Positions 50,443 through 59,114 of a stretch of DNA of 64,000 nucleotides are shown here, piece by piece. The notes beneath the pieces are model-generated. The model did not search any database and was not told where the DNA came from. It saw only the letters and a list, made by a program, of their open reading frames with translations. The DNA lies in NCBI GenBank assembly GCA_963756025.1, contig CAVWMF010000007.1, positions 992,001 through 1,056,000 of the forward strand, given 5' to 3'. The translations under genes and the position numbers were made by a program. Numbering within the stretch: position 1 is the first letter of the stretch; each line of letters starts with the position of its first letter. This DNA comes from Bog-473 sp963756025. Lineage in GTDB: Bacteria > Actinomycetota > Acidimicrobiia > Acidimicrobiales > RAAP-2.

Positions 50443-50967
50443 GTGGCCGCTATCCGCCGACGACGACTAGCAAGTTGCGCCTTTCTCATCTTCCTGCCAG
50501 CCCTGCTCCTGGCTGCGGGTGTGCCATCGGCCGATGCGAGCGTTGTGCCCGACGGCGTGCCAACCGTCAGTTCGCCCATCGTGCCCAAGGGCGGTGCAGT
50601 CGAGGTAACGGGCTACGGTCAGGTTCGGCTGTCCGGATCGATCCAGCCGGTGACCGTCGCAGCAAATGCACGCCAGGCAGCAGAGATACGTCGAGTTCTT
50701 GGGACTTTGATTGTCGTCAGGCCCACCGGGTGTTTTGCGGTTTCCGACGCATTTACCATCACCTTCTTGCGGAAAGATTCTCATGCCACCACAGCGATAG
50801 CGGCTGAGGAGGACTGTCCAACTCCCGGGGTCGTGACTATCTCAGAACACGGCAAGGTCATCCAGACATTGAGGGAGACCTGCGTGATGAGAACCGCTGT
50901 GCTTACCGTCCTTCCTCACGGGCGGGCGAAGGGAACGAGGCAGGATCGGAGAGCCTGCTCGTCGTGA
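50443..50967 (+). CDS. secreted hypothetical protein
   Basis: The 174-residue product of GTG 50443 begins with a clear signal peptide: RRRRLASCAFLIFLPALLLAAGVPSADAS, with probable cleavage after ADA. The mature part contains VSSPIVPKGGAVEVTGYGQVRLSGSIQPVTV, GTLIVVRPTGCFAVSDAFTITFLR and three further cysteines, suggesting disulfide-stabilised beta structure. No family was recognised. It stands alone and is divergent from paralogue B. Confidence 0.6.
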   Translation: MAAIRRRRLASCAFLIFLPALLLAAGVPSADASVVPDGVPTVSSPIVPKGGAVEVTGYGQVRLSGSIQPVTVAANARQAAEIRRVLGTLIVVRPTGCFAVSDAFTITFLRKDSHATTAIAAEEDCPTPGVVTISEHGKVIQTLRETCVMRTAVLTVLPHGRAKGTRQDRRACSS

Positions 50968-51062
50968 TGCTCGACTGAGCCTTACCCCTAGATGGTGGGC
51001 CAACACAGTATGTGCGCACATCAAGGCAATGGACCGGGTGCTCGGCGTGGCAAGATCGGTCC

Positions 51063-51902
51063 GTGCGGTGGCTCGTGACTGGCGCCAACGGAATGCTTGG
51101 AACAGATCTCTGCGAAGTGCTAGCCGAGCACAGCGAAGATGTCACGGGACTCGGCTCAGCTGATCTCGACGTCAGAGACTCTGAGGCGGTCCGTGTTGCC
51201 GTGCGGCAGCAACAGGTCGTAGTGAACGCCGCAGGATGGACCGCCGTGGATGAAGCGGAGACCAACGAGGCTGCAGCCTTTGCTGTCAATGCTGTGGGTG
51301 CCTACAACGTGGCTCGGGCGGCCCGAGAAGCCGGTGCTCGGACGGTACAGATCTCGACCGACTACGTCTTCGATGGGCTGTCAAAATCCTCCTATCTGCC
51401 GAGTCATCCTCAATCGCCGTGTTCGGCGTATGGCCGCACTAAAGCTGCAGGTGAATGGGCCGTGCGGTCAGCTGACCCGACCTCGATCGTGGTGCGCACC
51501 GCCTGGCTGTACGGCGAACATGGATCCAACTTCGTCAAGACGATGTTGCAAGTCGCCAAAGAGGACGACGTTGTGTCGGTTGTCAGTGACCAAACTGGCC
51601 AACCGACCTGGACCAGGGATCTATCTGAGTACATCGTTGCTCTCGTTCGGGCTGACGTCCCCGGTGGCTACTACCACGGCACAAACGCCGGCGAAGTCTC
51701 TCGGGACAACCTCGCACGCACGATTTTTGAGTTGACTGGTCTCGATGCAGGACGAGTGGTTTCGTGCAGCTCAGGAGATTATGCGCTCCCGGCCCGGCGC
51801 CCACCATACAGCGTTTTGGCGCATGCTCCTGGCGATCCACCGATGCGCTCATGGTCTGATGCGCTTAAGGATTACATCGCCGAGGTTGGTCCCGGACTCT
51901 GA
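51063..51902 (+). CDS. rfbD: dTDP-4-dehydrorhamnose reductase
   Basis: An extended short-chain reductase that makes dTDP-L-rhamnose with NADPH. The 279-residue protein has the nucleotide loop VTGANGMLGTDL at the start, NAAGWTAVDEAE, the ISTDYVFDG strand, and the catalytic YxxxK in YGRTKAAGE. GTG 51063 fits the family start, since upstream codons are not conserved. The other rhamnose genes (rmlA, B, C) are absent here, so this is an isolated accessory copy in the island. Confidence 0.9.
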   Translation: MRWLVTGANGMLGTDLCEVLAEHSEDVTGLGSADLDVRDSEAVRVAVRQQQVVVNAAGWTAVDEAETNEAAAFAVNAVGAYNVARAAREAGARTVQISTDYVFDGLSKSSYLPSHPQSPCSAYGRTKAAGEWAVRSADPTSIVVRTAWLYGEHGSNFVKTMLQVAKEDDVVSVVSDQTGQPTWTRDLSEYIVALVRADVPGGYYHGTNAGEVSRDNLARTIFELTGLDAGRVVSCSSGDYALPARRPPYSVLAHAPGDPPMRSWSDALKDYIAEVGPGL

Positions 51903-52006
51903 AACAAGAGACTAGGAAGCTTGTCCCGATGCCCGGAGGCTGCAGGGCGTCATCTCAGTCCGGGCCAACTGATGCAGCCGCTTCTCAAAGCAGGCAAGAT
52001 TTGGCA

Positions 52007-52486
52007 GTGGACGATCTGCGACTTCGTGATGTGCCAGCTGGTGCAGGTGGTACTTGCCTGAAGATCCTGGCAGCTTTGCCCTCGTGGTTCGGGATGCAGC
52101 AGGCAGTCAATGACTACGTTGCCATGGCCGATCGATCACCTACGGTCGTCGCCACGCTCGGCGATGAGGATGTCGGGCTGCTCACACTCGTGACGCACAG
52201 CCCATTTGCCGCTGAGATATATGTAATGGCGGTTCTACCTGAGCACCATCGGAGGGGAATCGGTCAAGAGATGCTGCGGCACGCCGAAGACTTGCTGGCT
52301 GCTGAAGGGGTGGAGTTCCTCCAGGTGAAGACCCTCGGTCCGAGCAAGCCGGATGAGGGTTATGACAGGACACGGGCTTTCTATCTGGATCAAGGCTTTC
52401 GACCTCTGGAGGAGTTCCCTGACCTGTGGGATCTGGATAATCCGGCCTTGCAGATGATCAAGGTCATCCCCACAAACAATCAGTAG
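52007..52486 (+). CDS. GNAT family N-acetyltransferase
   Basis: The 159-residue protein (GTG 52007; an ATG at 51929 is in frame) has the acetyl-CoA site AAEIYVMAVLPEHHRRGIGQEMLRHAEDLLAAEGVEFLQVKTL, followed by YDRTRAFYLDQGFRPLEEFPDLW. These are the standard GNAT motifs A and B. The acceptor cannot be told. The C terminus LWDLDNPALQMIKVI is typical of a subgroup found in antibiotic and peptide acetyltransferase-like proteins. Confidence 0.85.
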   Translation: MDDLRLRDVPAGAGGTCLKILAALPSWFGMQQAVNDYVAMADRSPTVVATLGDEDVGLLTLVTHSPFAAEIYVMAVLPEHHRRGIGQEMLRHAEDLLAAEGVEFLQVKTLGPSKPDEGYDRTRAFYLDQGFRPLEEFPDLWDLDNPALQMIKVIPTNNQ

Positions 52487-52520
52487 CGTTCTCGGCGGGC
52501 GCACGGGACAGACTTTGAGA

Positions 52521-53057
52521 TCAATGAAGCCGGCGCCGATACCGAACCTCATCCGCTTGTACTCCCCAAACGTCTTCCGTCCGGACTTCACCGTCGGGCG
52601 ACCATCCGTCCATCTCATAAAAGCGTCTAGCCCGCTCATTGCGCTCCAACACCCAAAGAAGGGCCTCTCTGAACCTCACCTCTCTGAGGCGTGAAAGTGC
52701 ACTTGCCATGAGTAACTGACCAGCTCCTCGATGCCACGAAGACGGATCGAGGTAGATAGCGTAGATCTCACCGGCAGTCGGAACGTCTTCATCTCGTGAG
52801 GGTCCGAACGAAGCGAAGCCAAAGATGATTGAATCGTGTGTGATCACGATGGTCTGCGGTCCACGTGGATCTTCGGAGCCGAACGTATAGCGTTCTGCCC
52901 GTTCCTCAGGATTTAGGTGGTCGAGGTAGTCGTCCGAGAAGATTCCCCGGTAGGCGACCTGCCAGGATCTGACATGGACTCGAGCGACGCTCAACTTGTC
53001 GGCAGCTGAGGCATCTCGTACCGAGAGATAACCCCATTTGGCGTCAACGACTTCCAT
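52521..53057 (-). CDS. GNAT family N-acetyltransferase
   Basis: The 178-residue protein (ATG 53057, MEVVDAKWGYLSVRDA) has VARVHVRSWQVAYRGIFSDDYLDHL at the front, the acetyl-CoA region GEIYAIYLDPSSWHRGAGQLLMASALSRLREVRFREALLWVLERNERARRFYEMDGWSPDG, and a closing EVRYRRRL. This is the common RimI-like GNAT subgroup with a WqvAYRGi start. The target is unknown. Confidence 0.88.
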   Translation of the reverse strand: MEVVDAKWGYLSVRDASAADKLSVARVHVRSWQVAYRGIFSDDYLDHLNPEERAERYTFGSEDPRGPQTIVITHDSIIFGFASFGPSRDEDVPTAGEIYAIYLDPSSWHRGAGQLLMASALSRLREVRFREALLWVLERNERARRFYEMDGWSPDGEVRTEDVWGVQADEVRYRRRLH

Positions 53058-53173
53058 GGCCGATAAGCGTACGACCACACGGACCGTGCAGACTGCAAGG
53101 CCGCTCCTGTTCGTGATGCCGAAAAGCCCCACCGCCCCAGGTGTTCATGATTTCAAAGGCGCTTCCCTTGTCA

Positions 53174-53983
53174 TCAAGTCCTTGCTCGGGCAACTGCAAG
53201 AAAATGGGCGCTCAACCCGAGCACCGATCGATCGCTTTCGACAGCTCTCGCCGAATAGAGGATGGTTTCTCTTCCTGCCTCAGTCTCCCATTCTTGGTCG
53301 AGAGTACCGAGCCATCCGGCGAGGCCTTCCAGGCCGACAATCTCGATCACGTTCAGTCCCGCTTCTTCTAGTTCCTGACGAAGCTGTTCGGGATGATGCA
53401 TGTATGCCGTCGTGAACCAATGCGGTCGATTATCGGGATTTCGATGTTGACCCTCAGCTAGGTCTCGCTGAACGATCTGCCGGAAATCTGCGTCGAAGAG
53501 AAAGCCACGGGAGAGACCGTCGAAAAGTGAGGCAAATCGGCTGATGGCAGCTACGGCTACGAGGCCTCCCCCTCGTGTGACACGCATCGCTTCCCTAAGT
53601 GCGTCCTGGCGGTCGTCGTGGTCAGTGAGGTGATATAGCGGACCGAACATGAGGACGACATCGGCGCTATCGTCTGCCGCAGTGAGATGTCGAGCATCGC
53701 CCTCTTCCGCTGTGACTCCGACAACGCCTAGCTCCGCTTCCACTCGTTCGACGTGTCTTGGTATCAGGTCGACAACGTGAACCGTGTATCCACTTTGGGC
53801 AAGCCAAGAGGCATGGACGCCGGTGCCACCACCCACATCTAGGACGTAAGCAGGTGGTGGCGGAAGATGACGGCGAAGTACTTCCTGGGTTCTCAATAGC
53901 TCCAGCTGGCCGAGGCCAGAGGAGAGACGATCCTCTTCTCGGACCGTCTCATAGTGTTCAGATATCGAGTCGTCTCCACCCAC
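53174..53983 (-). CDS. class I SAM-dependent methyltransferase
   Basis: The 269-residue protein (GTG 53983) has the SAM loop VLDVGGGTGVHASWLAQSGYTVHVVDLIPRHVE, the acidic EEGDARHLTAADDSADVVLMFGPLYHLTDHDDRQDALREAMRVTRGGGLVAVAAI core, and a C-terminal helical lid. It matches the Methyltransf_11 type that acts on small molecules. The substrate cannot be deduced and no operon partner is evident. Confidence 0.88.
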   Translation of the reverse strand: MGGDDSISEHYETVREEDRLSSGLGQLELLRTQEVLRRHLPPPPAYVLDVGGGTGVHASWLAQSGYTVHVVDLIPRHVERVEAELGVVGVTAEEGDARHLTAADDSADVVLMFGPLYHLTDHDDRQDALREAMRVTRGGGLVAVAAISRFASLFDGLSRGFLFDADFRQIVQRDLAEGQHRNPDNRPHWFTTAYMHHPEQLRQELEEAGLNVIEIVGLEGLAGWLGTLDQEWETEAGRETILYSARAVESDRSVLGLSAHFLAVARART

Positions 53984-54207
53984 GATAGAAACGATATGCC
54001 ATAGGTTCTGTTACCAGAGGAGCCGTTGGTAGTCGTCTCGGTGACGCTCCAGCATCCGAAGCGGAGCCCCAGCGTCTACTGCGTAGCCGATCGCTTCCAG
54101 GCATACCCAGCACCGGGCGTTATAGGCGATCACCCAAGTGGCGGACCCGGTCTATATTTTTTTCAGCGAGTGTCACCCGAACGGGGACTCTGCGGCATCT
54201 TATAGAC

Positions 54208-54672
54208 GTGGGGTCCTCAGACAGCGAGCTGTATCGAAAGAACGCCGAGGAGCTCACCCGCTTTGCCACTGGCCTGGTCGGACCCAATGATGCCGCTGAC
54301 CTGGTCTCGCAGGCTGTCCTCGGATGCCTTGGCTCTCCGAAATGGTCGAAGGTCACAGAGAAGCGTGCCTATCTCTATCGGAGCGTCTACACCGAAGCGG
54401 CGGCGCACCATCGGGCTTCCCGCCGTCGTAGGGCACGTGAAGAGCAAGCGGCACTCCCCGAGATCGTTGATCCTCCCGAGATTCGGCCCGAAGTGTTTGT
54501 TGCCGTCTCTCGACTGAGCATCCAGCAGCGTGCCGTCATCGTATTGACCTATTGGGACGATCTCACCCCGTCGGCGATCGCCGGGCTCCTGGGCATTAGC
54601 GACGGATCAGTGAGACGTCACCTCGCTCGAGGAAGATCACGCTTAAAGGAGGCTTTGAATGTCGAAGAGTGA
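54208..54672 (+). CDS. SigE-family ECF sigma factor (second)
   Basis: A 154-residue sigma factor starting at GTG 54208. Region 2 is ELTRFATGLVGPNDAADLVSQAVLGCLGSPKWSKVTEKRAYLYRSVYTEAAAHHRASRRRR. Region 4 is LSIQQRAVIVLTYWDDLTPSAIAGLLGISDGSVRRHLARGRSRLKEAL. Its end overlaps the next gene by 14 bases. Together with the sigma factor at 46.6 kb this makes two sigma/membrane-protein units in the island. Autoregulation is usual, but no clear promoter consensus was identified. Confidence 0.92.
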   Translation: MGSSDSELYRKNAEELTRFATGLVGPNDAADLVSQAVLGCLGSPKWSKVTEKRAYLYRSVYTEAAAHHRASRRRRAREEQAALPEIVDPPEIRPEVFVAVSRLSIQQRAVIVLTYWDDLTPSAIAGLLGISDGSVRRHLARGRSRLKEALNVEE

Positions 54673-56092
54673 AGTCCTAGACATGGAGATTCGTTCTCTC
54701 GTGACGGAGCTGTTGGATTCCGCCCCCCCGGCTCCGTTGCTCCCACAGCTAGAGTCGAATGTGTACCGCCCGGTGCGCCGACCGACACGGATGCTGGGTC
54801 ACCTCGACCGACGACCCAGATTCCTCGCCCTCGGCGGAATCGCTGCTGTAGCTGGTGCGACAGTGCTCGCACTCGTGCTCTTGCCATCTACGGGACAGAA
54901 AATCCCCGCTGCTGCGGCAGCACAACTTCGCCTGATTGCCTCTAATGCCGCCAATCAGGTAGTACCCCAGCTCCAACGGGGGCAATGGCTCCAGACACAG
55001 GCGCACGGATTGTGGTCAATGGATCTTCAGTACCTCGGTCAGGGCGGGGCCATTCCGGTCTCGGGGGCAGAGGCAACGGCTGCGGTAACCACGACCCAGT
55101 GGTCCAACAACTTCGGCGAATCTTGCTACTCGTTGAACATCGGCCAGGCACAGTTTGCCTCCTCGGCCAATGAGGCGGCCTGGGACGCTGCCGGCCTATT
55201 AAACAGCCCCCATGGCCCCCAGAAGAACGACCCATTGGCGAATCCGGACCAATGTGGATTCTCAGCGACCTCGAACGCCAGCAACGGAACAGGTCTCCAA
55301 TCGGGTGCAGGTACGACGAATGTCTCTTCGCTTCCAACGGATCCGTCCACGTTGGCTCACGAGCTGACCACCGGGACGACAGGAATCCAAGGGCTTGATC
55401 ATCTCTCGATAACTCCCGGACAAAATCCAGGGTTCCAACGAGTCGTGGCCCTCTTGACCACGGACTTGACCGATCAGACGCCGGCGTTCTACTCGGCACT
55501 CTATGACGCACTGGCTCTGATGCCAGGCATCCACGCCCTCGGAGAGACCGCCACGCACACGGGTTCGACTGGGCTGGGGTTCGATGTCCCGAGCGACACG
55601 CTCGCCGATGCAACGAGCATCGTTGTAGATCCGGCGAATGGAGCACTTCTCGAAGGCCGGAATCTCTGGGCGATAGGCCCCAATGATCCGTTCCAAGCAT
55701 TTGTCGCTCCCCAATCGCCCGTTGAAAAAGAAGGCGGAACCATGCGCAATGTCATTAAATGGCTCGATCCGATTGGATCTGCGAGTGTCGTCGAAACGTC
55801 AGCATTGCCCTCCGCCCTGGCGCAAGAGGTTGGGCCATTGCCAACTGCCTTGATTACTGCCACGGCCAATCCAGGCGCCTCGGCGGAGGCAATCGACGCA
55901 CTCCAATCTCAGGTGCTCAACCGGTTCAGCTCCCCGACGACGGGCGGAGGTATTGACAGCGAAGAGCAGACGTCCCCCGAGGTGTTGACTTTCACCTTTT
56001 TCGGTCCGGTCTCCCAGGTGGACGCCGTCGCCCAAGCTCTCCGTAGCTCGAAGCTCTTCGATTCGGTGACCGTCGACAACGGAGACAGCTAG
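54659..56092 (+). CDS. membrane-anchored sigma partner (CU044_5270-like)
   Basis: The 477-residue protein has a cytoplasmic N terminus of about 50 residues, a span (FLALGGIAAVAGATVLALVLLP), and a large extracytoplasmic domain with ELLDSAPPAPLL-type linkers. The domain contains GQWLQTQAHGLWSM, PTDPSTLAHELTTGTTG and YSALYDALALMPGIHALGETATHTGSTGLGF. These resemble the CU044_5270 family, common next to ECF sigma factors. Its start overlaps the sigma gene, so the two are coupled. It probably conveys an envelope signal, which is inference. Confidence 0.75.
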   Translation: MSKSEVLDMEIRSLVTELLDSAPPAPLLPQLESNVYRPVRRPTRMLGHLDRRPRFLALGGIAAVAGATVLALVLLPSTGQKIPAAAAAQLRLIASNAANQVVPQLQRGQWLQTQAHGLWSMDLQYLGQGGAIPVSGAEATAAVTTTQWSNNFGESCYSLNIGQAQFASSANEAAWDAAGLLNSPHGPQKNDPLANPDQCGFSATSNASNGTGLQSGAGTTNVSSLPTDPSTLAHELTTGTTGIQGLDHLSITPGQNPGFQRVVALLTTDLTDQTPAFYSALYDALALMPGIHALGETATHTGSTGLGFDVPSDTLADATSIVVDPANGALLEGRNLWAIGPNDPFQAFVAPQSPVEKEGGTMRNVIKWLDPIGSASVVETSALPSALAQEVGPLPTALITATANPGASAEAIDALQSQVLNRFSSPTTGGGIDSEEQTSPEVLTFTFFGPVSQVDAVAQALRSSKLFDSVTVDNGDS

Positions 56093-56337
56093 TCACCTGC
56101 CGTGCCCGTGCTGCTCAGGGAGTGCAATGAGATCCGGCCTCAGAGGGTCAGCAAGGTCCGCCGCCAAGAGTCAGATCATCGGCTCAGTATGCCGTAGGAG
56201 CATTTCCGGATCGCAGCCATATGGGCAACCTCGGTGCCGATCACCGTGGAATCCCACTCTTGCTCCGGTTGCGGTACGGATCTGACCACCCCAGCCCTGA
56301 CGACGCCCGCTGAACCGGGCGAGTCGTGCCGTCAATC

Positions 56338-57630
56338 TCAGCGAGAAACGGGGACTCGAATGATTGAGGTGTACCCGAGGTAGCCGTCTTGGTGGAACGG
56401 AGGTTCGAGGAGGTAAAGCGCCCCGTCAAAGTAGACCCCCTGCCCCTGCACCAGTCCGTTGCTGGGCGCTCCGTTGGGAAAGACGACCGGAGCCGTGGTC
56501 GCAACGACGGACCCGACCCCAGTATCAGGGTTGATAGCAATGATCTGTTGCGAACTGCTTGCACCTGGCGAAGCCGGTGGCGTCCACTGCATCGTCCAAA
56601 GACCGTGGGCAGCGTCTCCGACGACCCAAAATGGCGTGAACCCAGCACTGGGGGTGGAGTAGACCGGCCCACGGGCACCATCAACGTACTTCTGGACCGT
56701 CTGGTTCCCGCAGTACCGCCCGGCCCCCGTTCCGACCCACGCACTTGTCCCATCAGCGGTGAGCCAGCAGATTGCCAATCCTGTATCGGCGACGACCGTG
56801 GTTGGAGCAGGGGCGCCAGAGGTGACATAGGAGAGCGCTGGCCCCGGAGACCCCTCGTTGGAGTTGGCCACCCAAACCCCGCCATCGTCTGCAGCGAGGA
56901 GGGGCCGATACAGCTTGGGCATGGGAACGACATCGACCACGGCTCCAGATTCGATGGAAATCTGAAGCAACTCGGCTCCGTTGGTTGTTGCCACGTCGTA
57001 GATCCATAACGACTCAGGGCCGTAGGCCGTCACCAAGTGAGTATCGGACGAGTACTCATATGCCATGACCACCGGGCCATCGGTGACGTTGCCCGTTGTC
57101 GGATTCGCCACATTGACAGACACGGTTACCTCGTTCGACGTCGGGACCTGATTGGTTACGGCTTCGGCGGTGTGGCCAAAGAGCAGCGGATTATTGCATT
57201 CCCCGTCGTCGAGCTTTCTAACGACGAGAGATTCCGGATCGACTGATGCTGCGACACAAGGACCATTGGGATTCTCGCCGGCCGCTTTGGTCACTCCCGT
57301 CAGCAAAAGGCCATTCTGCGACACCGAGATCTGGTTGAACAGCGCCGACGATGGGAGCGCCACTCCAGGCTGACGCTGCACGGACGTCGGTGAAGGTGAC
57401 GGTGGGGCCGCAGGTGCTGTGTGGTTGAGATGCTTCGGAACAGACTGATCCCCTCCACTTCCGCTCACGACAAACCCAGCCGCCAAAGCGCCCACCAGGA
57501 CGCACAGTGCGACTCCGCAGATGATCCAACGCCGGCGCCGGCGCCGGCGAGCCTCCTTAAAGAGCGCCTCGGAGTTGTCGAAGGGTTGCGTTTCAAGAGA
57601 GATCTCGAAATCGTCGATGGTCACATTCAC
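56338..57630 (-). CDS. single-span protein with beta-propeller-like ectodomain
   Basis: The 430-residue protein starts at GTG 57630. Residues 22-36 are basic (ALFKEARRRRRRR), followed by a span (WIICGVALCVLVGALAAGFVV), a proline-rich spacer, and an ectodomain with repeated beta blocks such as GPESLWIYDVATTN, ADDGGVWVANSNE, ADGTSAWVGTGAG and GDAAHGLWTMQW. These give a propeller-like impression. The N-terminal basic box is shared with the protein at 58163. The GntR gene precedes it on the same strand by 163 bases. Role unknown. Confidence 0.6.
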   Translation of the reverse strand: MNVTIDDFEISLETQPFDNSEALFKEARRRRRRRWIICGVALCVLVGALAAGFVVSGSGGDQSVPKHLNHTAPAAPPSPSPTSVQRQPGVALPSSALFNQISVSQNGLLLTGVTKAAGENPNGPCVAASVDPESLVVRKLDDGECNNPLLFGHTAEAVTNQVPTSNEVTVSVNVANPTTGNVTDGPVVMAYEYSSDTHLVTAYGPESLWIYDVATTNGAELLQISIESGAVVDVVPMPKLYRPLLAADDGGVWVANSNEGSPGPALSYVTSGAPAPTTVVADTGLAICWLTADGTSAWVGTGAGRYCGNQTVQKYVDGARGPVYSTPSAGFTPFWVVGDAAHGLWTMQWTPPASPGASSSQQIIAINPDTGVGSVVATTAPVVFPNGAPSNGLVQGQGVYFDGALYLLEPPFHQDGYLGYTSIIRVPVSR

Positions 57631-57793
57631 GGTGCGCTCGAACCTCGCCTACCCCCATGGTGCTCTAAGCCGACAGGGACAAAGGACGTGGAAGCAACGG
57701 TCGTGCTCGACCACCGGGCGATGAAGTACCCATTGCCCAGGGTTGGTTTCAAAACCGTGCCCTCACGGTCGTGGCTGCTCACACGCAACGAAG

Positions 57794-58141
57794 TCACGGC
57801 AGGCCCTCGATCATGGCGATGACCTCGTCCCTGCGGTAGCCCTGGCTTCGGCAGAACTCAACGAGATCACGGATCCGCTTCACAACCGCACCGTGTTGGG
57901 GAGTCCCGGCCACCGTGATGCCCCGACCCCGCTGGAAGTCGAGGAGACCCTCTTCCCTGAGGATGTGCAAGGCCCGAAGCACCGTGTTCTTATTGACACC
58001 GAGGACCGCCGCAAGGTCCTTGGCCAATGGCAGGCGTTCTCCTGGCTCAGCCTCGCCCTCGGCAATGGCTCGCCGAATCTCGGCGGCGACCTGGTCGTGG
58101 AGGGCCATCGCCTCCGAGCGGTCAACGTTGACAGGAAACAT
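57794..58141 (-). CDS. GntR-family (YtrA-type) transcriptional regulator
   Basis: The 115-residue protein has the winged helix DQVAAEIRRAIAEGEAEPGERLPLAKDLAAVLGVNKNTVLRALHILREEGLLDFQRGRGITV and a short C-terminal helical arm (VVKRIRDLVEFCRSQGYRRDEVIAMIE). There is no large effector domain, so it belongs to the small YtrA subfamily that usually controls ABC transporters or membrane proteins. It is divergent from the protein at 58163 across 21 bases. A TACTAG-repeat lies there. Confidence 0.9.
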   Translation of the reverse strand: MFPVNVDRSEAMALHDQVAAEIRRAIAEGEAEPGERLPLAKDLAAVLGVNKNTVLRALHILREEGLLDFQRGRGITVAGTPQHGAVVKRIRDLVEFCRSQGYRRDEVIAMIEGLP

Positions 58142-58142
58142 G

Positions 58143-58160
58143 GTACTAGCAATACTAGAT
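58143..58160. promoter_or_regulatory. repeat TACTAG-N3-TACTAG in the GntR divergent region
   Basis: TACTAG appears twice in GTACTAGCAATACTAGAT (58143-58160), between the start codons of the GntR regulator and the divergent membrane protein. The symmetry of CTAG makes it readable from both strands. It is a plausible operator for the GntR protein. Confidence 0.4.
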
Positions 58161-58162
58161 CT

Positions 58163-58600
58163 GTGCCGGTCGGATTGCTAGAGCCAGAGAAGGCCTTTCT
58201 CGACGACTCCCGAACGGAGCCAGTCGAGAGGGACGCCGAGGTGCTGTTCAAGGAGGCTCGGCAACGGCGGCGAAGGCGAGTCATCCTCGGCGGGTTGAGC
58301 TTGTGCGTAGCCCTCTTTCTCGTGTTGACGGTCTTCGCTGCCGGGGGAGCGGGACACTTCTTCGGGGGACCTCCCTCGTTGTCGAATAGCCGAGGGCCTT
58401 CAGGGGGACAGATGACTCATCAGTCGTCGCCGGCACGGCATGGTCCGAACACAAGCGGGCGGCCCGCAATATGTAAGAAGGGGGTCGTCGCCCCGGCCCC
58501 GCCCAACAACACGAAGGCGTCTGCGTCTCTGCTGCCGTGCTACAAGCCGAATGTGCGTGTACGAACGATTCCCCCGGTGGTAGTAAATCCAGCGCCCTGA
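58163..58600 (+). CDS. small membrane protein with basic box
   Basis: From GTG 58163 the protein has 145 residues: VPVGLLEPEKAFLDDSRTEPVERDAEVLFKEARQRRRRR, a membrane span (VILGGLSLCVALFLVLTVFAAGG), and a proline/serine-rich external tail with two cysteines. EVLFKEARQRRRRR matches ALFKEARRRRRRR of the protein at 56338-57630. It starts only 21 bases from the GntR start, so its message would be almost leaderless. Start choice is uncertain. Confidence 0.5.
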   Translation: MPVGLLEPEKAFLDDSRTEPVERDAEVLFKEARQRRRRRVILGGLSLCVALFLVLTVFAAGGAGHFFGGPPSLSNSRGPSGGQMTHQSSPARHGPNTSGRPAICKKGVVAPAPPNNTKASASLLPCYKPNVRVRTIPPVVVNPAP

Positions 58601-58721
58601 GGTACGTTTGAGAGCGTCGGCCGTTGCTCGGATGCTCTCCTGGGATCATCTCGGCCGGGGGCTTTCTTCGTGTTCTTCGGGGCGCCGCATCGCCCACCCC
58701 AGCCCGACGTAGCGGAGGCAC

Positions 58722-58899
58722 CAGCGTCCCCAGGTGAAGGCCGACGTCGGTACCGTAAGGGCGATGTGGATTTGGCCATAGGCCGTCGTAGGGTGAGTCC
58801 ATGGAGTTCCTCCGTGTTGTCAGGAGACATAACGGTCTCGTTCCGGCTGTGGCAGCGTCCGCAGGTGAAGGCTGGGGGTCGGTACCGTGTGGGTGATGG
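58722..58899. repeat. partial duplication of an ASCH-like gene segment
   Basis: The segment CAGCGTCCCCAGGTGAAGG and the following GTCGGTACCGTAAGGG at 58722-58766 closely match 58853-58899, where the same words encode QRPQVKAGG and GRYRVGDG. The copies are 131 bases apart. The left copy is not in a long open frame, so it looks like a decayed duplicate. Confidence 0.7.
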
Positions 58900-59071
58900 T
58901 CAGATCGAGATTGAGTCGGTCGAACTGATCCCTTTCGCTTTCATCGACGAAGCCGACATCCGTCGAGCCGGCGAGACAGACCTGGAATCACTGCGACGAC
59001 GGGCCGCCCATGCTGGGCCGATCCACGACGAAACGCTCCTGTATCGGATCGAGTTCCACGTCGTTGGGTAA
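58793..59071 (+). CDS. ASCH-like domain protein
   Basis: A frame ending at 59071 encodes SFRLWQRPQVKAGGRYRVGDGQIEIESVELIPFAFIDEADIRRAGETDLESLRRRAAHAGP and finishes RIEFHVVG. The order W-RPxVKxGxxYxV, then a short strand and IDxxDxRxAGExxLExL, resembles ASCH/PUA-like RNA-binding domains. GTG 58793 is one possible start. The true start could be further in. ASCH proteins bind RNA or hydrolyse acetylated nucleosides, but which applies here is not clear. Confidence 0.55.
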   Translation: MSPWSSSVLSGDITVSFRLWQRPQVKAGGRYRVGDGQIEIESVELIPFAFIDEADIRRAGETDLESLRRRAAHAGPIHDETLLYRIEFHVVG

Positions 59072-59114
59072 CCGGTCTTTCGGGCCTAGCTCCCGCCAAT
59101 CGGGGCGTTTGCAC

